DNA of 6,948 bases from NCBI GenBank assembly GCA_927798505.1, contig CAKMNE010000076.1, positions 1 through 6,948 on the forward strand, written 5' to 3'. The position numbers and the translations under genes are program-made. Shown here piece after piece: positions 6,387 to 6,948 of this stretch. The notes below the pieces were generated by a model that had not been told where the DNA came from, did not search any database, and was given only the letters and a program-made list of their open reading frames with translations. This stretch comes from an uncultured Bacteroidales bacterium. GTDB taxonomy: Bacteria > Bacteroidota > Bacteroidia > Bacteroidales > UBA932. The stretch's first letter is position 1, and each line of letters opens with the position of its first letter.

Positions 6387-6456
6387 CAAAATCACCTTCC
6401 ACGCTTGTATGCCCTACAGGTCATTCCAGCAGGGGTGAGCGTGGAAGGTGATTTTG
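6387..6456. repeat. Perfect 19-bp inverted repeat with 32-nt loop
   Basis: CAAAATCACCTTCCACGCT (6387-6405) is exactly complementary to AGCGTGGAAGGTGATTTTG (6438-6456). On the plus-strand RNA the stem extends by G-U and A-U pairs to about 6384/6459, and the loop can form a short inner CCCT/AGGG stem (6412-6415, 6431-6434). It lies between the convergent GH3 and pyrophosphatase genes. A-tracts at the outer left arm and T-tracts at the outer right arm suit a bidirectional terminator. The stem length and large loop are unusual for that role; a dispersed genomic repeat or a small hairpin RNA are alternatives. Confidence 0.75.
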
Positions 6457-6504
6457 TTTAAGGCTGGCCGGAAATTGGAAGAAAAACGGCCTGTGTATGG
6501 GCTG

Positions 6505-6948
6505 CTATTCCATGGTTTTCTTGAAGTTATCGTAGTCCTTCATCGCGGCTTTGATAACTTCCTTGGCTTCCTGTGCGCCATAGAGCCCGACGAACTCCAT
6601 TCGCTTGCGCAGGTCACCGGGGATGTCCTTGTAGGTTGTGAAATAGTGGACAAGCCTGCGGACTATGTCCTTAGGTATCTGCTCGATGTCGGTGTAGTGC
6701 CCATAGACGGAGTCGTGCTTGAGGACGGCGATAATCTTGTCGTCGGCCTGGTTGTGGTCCAGAAGCCTGATACCTCCGATAGGGATACACTTGACTATTA
6801 TGTCACCATGGGTTACGGATTTCTCTGCGAGTATGCAGATGTCGAGAGGGTCATGGTCACCCTCCACATCGTAACGGGCGAGCACCTTGTTGGTAAGCTC
6901 GGCCATATTTGTGTCGCAGTATGTCTTCGGCAGGAAGCCGTAAAGGCT
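6505..6948 (-). CDS. ppa: Inorganic pyrophosphatase, family I (5' end outside window)
   Basis: Cytoplasmic Mg2+-dependent hydrolase of pyrophosphate to phosphate, drawing biosynthetic reactions forward. The visible part is 147 codons plus the stop. The frame is open through the right edge, reading SLYGFLPKTYC there, which is the conserved YGF-P-T region; the ATG at 6906 is therefore an internal Met, not the start. In fragment numbering Asp31, Asp33 and Asp36 (GDHDPLDI) match E. coli Asp65/67/70. Asp64, Asp69 and Lys71 (LDHNQADDKI) match Asp97/102/Lys104 in spacing, and Tyr105-Lys106 (TYKDIPGD) match Tyr141-Lys142. About 15 extra residues sit between YGFLPKTYC and GDHDPLD compared with the short E. 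coli form. The N-terminal substrate-binding residues are off-window. Position two of the DxDPLD signature is His instead of the usual small or acidic residue. Confidence 0.93.
   Translation of the reverse strand, partial: SLYGFLPKTYCDTNMAELTNKVLARYDVEGDHDPLDICILAEKSVTHGDIIVKCIPIGGIRLLDHNQADDKIIAVLKHDSVYGHYTDIEQIPKDIVRRLVHYFTTYKDIPGDLRKRMEFVGLYGAQEAKEVIKAAMKDYDNFKKTME

Noticed and set aside
6387..6456. Invertible (phase-variable) promoter flanked by inverted repeats
   Set aside because: The 32-nt interior is much shorter than known Bacteroides invertible segments, holds no promoter element, and no invertase gene is present.
6264..6461. A 65-codon plus-strand open frame in the convergent gap
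   Set aside because: It runs through two or three inverted repeats that dictate its sequence, and has no promoter, no Shine-Dalgarno sequence and no recognisable protein features.
6904..6906. ATG as the start of the pyrophosphatase
   Set aside because: The frame stays open upstream to the window edge and encodes the conserved YGFLPKTYC segment, so the gene begins outside the window.
1..6948. CRISPR arrays, transposases, integrases, toxin-antitoxin or defence genes
   Set aside because: No regularly spaced repeats and no such protein motifs were found on either strand.

Overview
The window looks like chromosomal DNA from a member of the Bacteroidales (phylum Bacteroidota) with GC content near 50% by eye. 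The grounds are: promoter elements of the Bacteroides type (TTTG near -33 and TAnnTTTG near -7), start codons with almost no Shine-Dalgarno sequence, a GH97 glycosidase, a bacterial GH3-type adenylating enzyme and a lipobox lipoprotein. The genus cannot be fixed from what is visible.

Layout from left to right. (a) Positions 1-3114, minus strand: a two-gene operon. A secreted GH97 glycosidase with the retaining alpha-galactosidase-type catalytic pair is followed, 4 nt after its stop codon, by UDP-glucose 4-epimerase galE. A hairpin overlapping the galE stop codon is probably the operon terminator and runs into the window edge. (b) Positions 3074-3236, plus strand: a tRNA-Leu(GAG) gene with its own promoter and a strong intrinsic terminator. 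The tRNA promoter and the operon promoter occupy the same 41 bp on opposite strands in an exactly symmetric arrangement. (c) Positions 3241-4424, minus strand: a lipoprotein of the linear amide C-N hydrolase (choloylglycine hydrolase / acid ceramidase-like) Ntn-hydrolase group, with a repeat-containing leader. (d) Positions 4509-6276, plus strand: a GH3-family acyl-adenylate/amido synthetase-like protein with its own promoter and 3' hairpin. (e) Positions 6256-6504: a hairpin-rich gap between convergent genes, including a perfect 19-bp inverted repeat. (f) Positions 6505-6948, minus strand: the C-terminal part of a family I inorganic pyrophosphatase whose start lies beyond the right edge.

Functionally, the GH97 enzyme would release galactose from alpha-galactosides in the periplasm, and GalE would interconvert UDP-galactose and UDP-glucose in the cytoplasm (Leloir pathway). 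The amidohydrolase lipoprotein and the GH3 protein have recognisable folds and active sites, but their substrates cannot be read from sequence. The pyrophosphatase is a housekeeping enzyme.

I see no defence system, CRISPR array, transposase or phage gene, and no coding cluster that would count as a new system. The most unusual signals are non-coding: the dyad-symmetric bidirectional promoter at 3074-3114, the inverted-repeat cluster at 6253-6491, and the triple-repeat leader of the lipoprotein gene.
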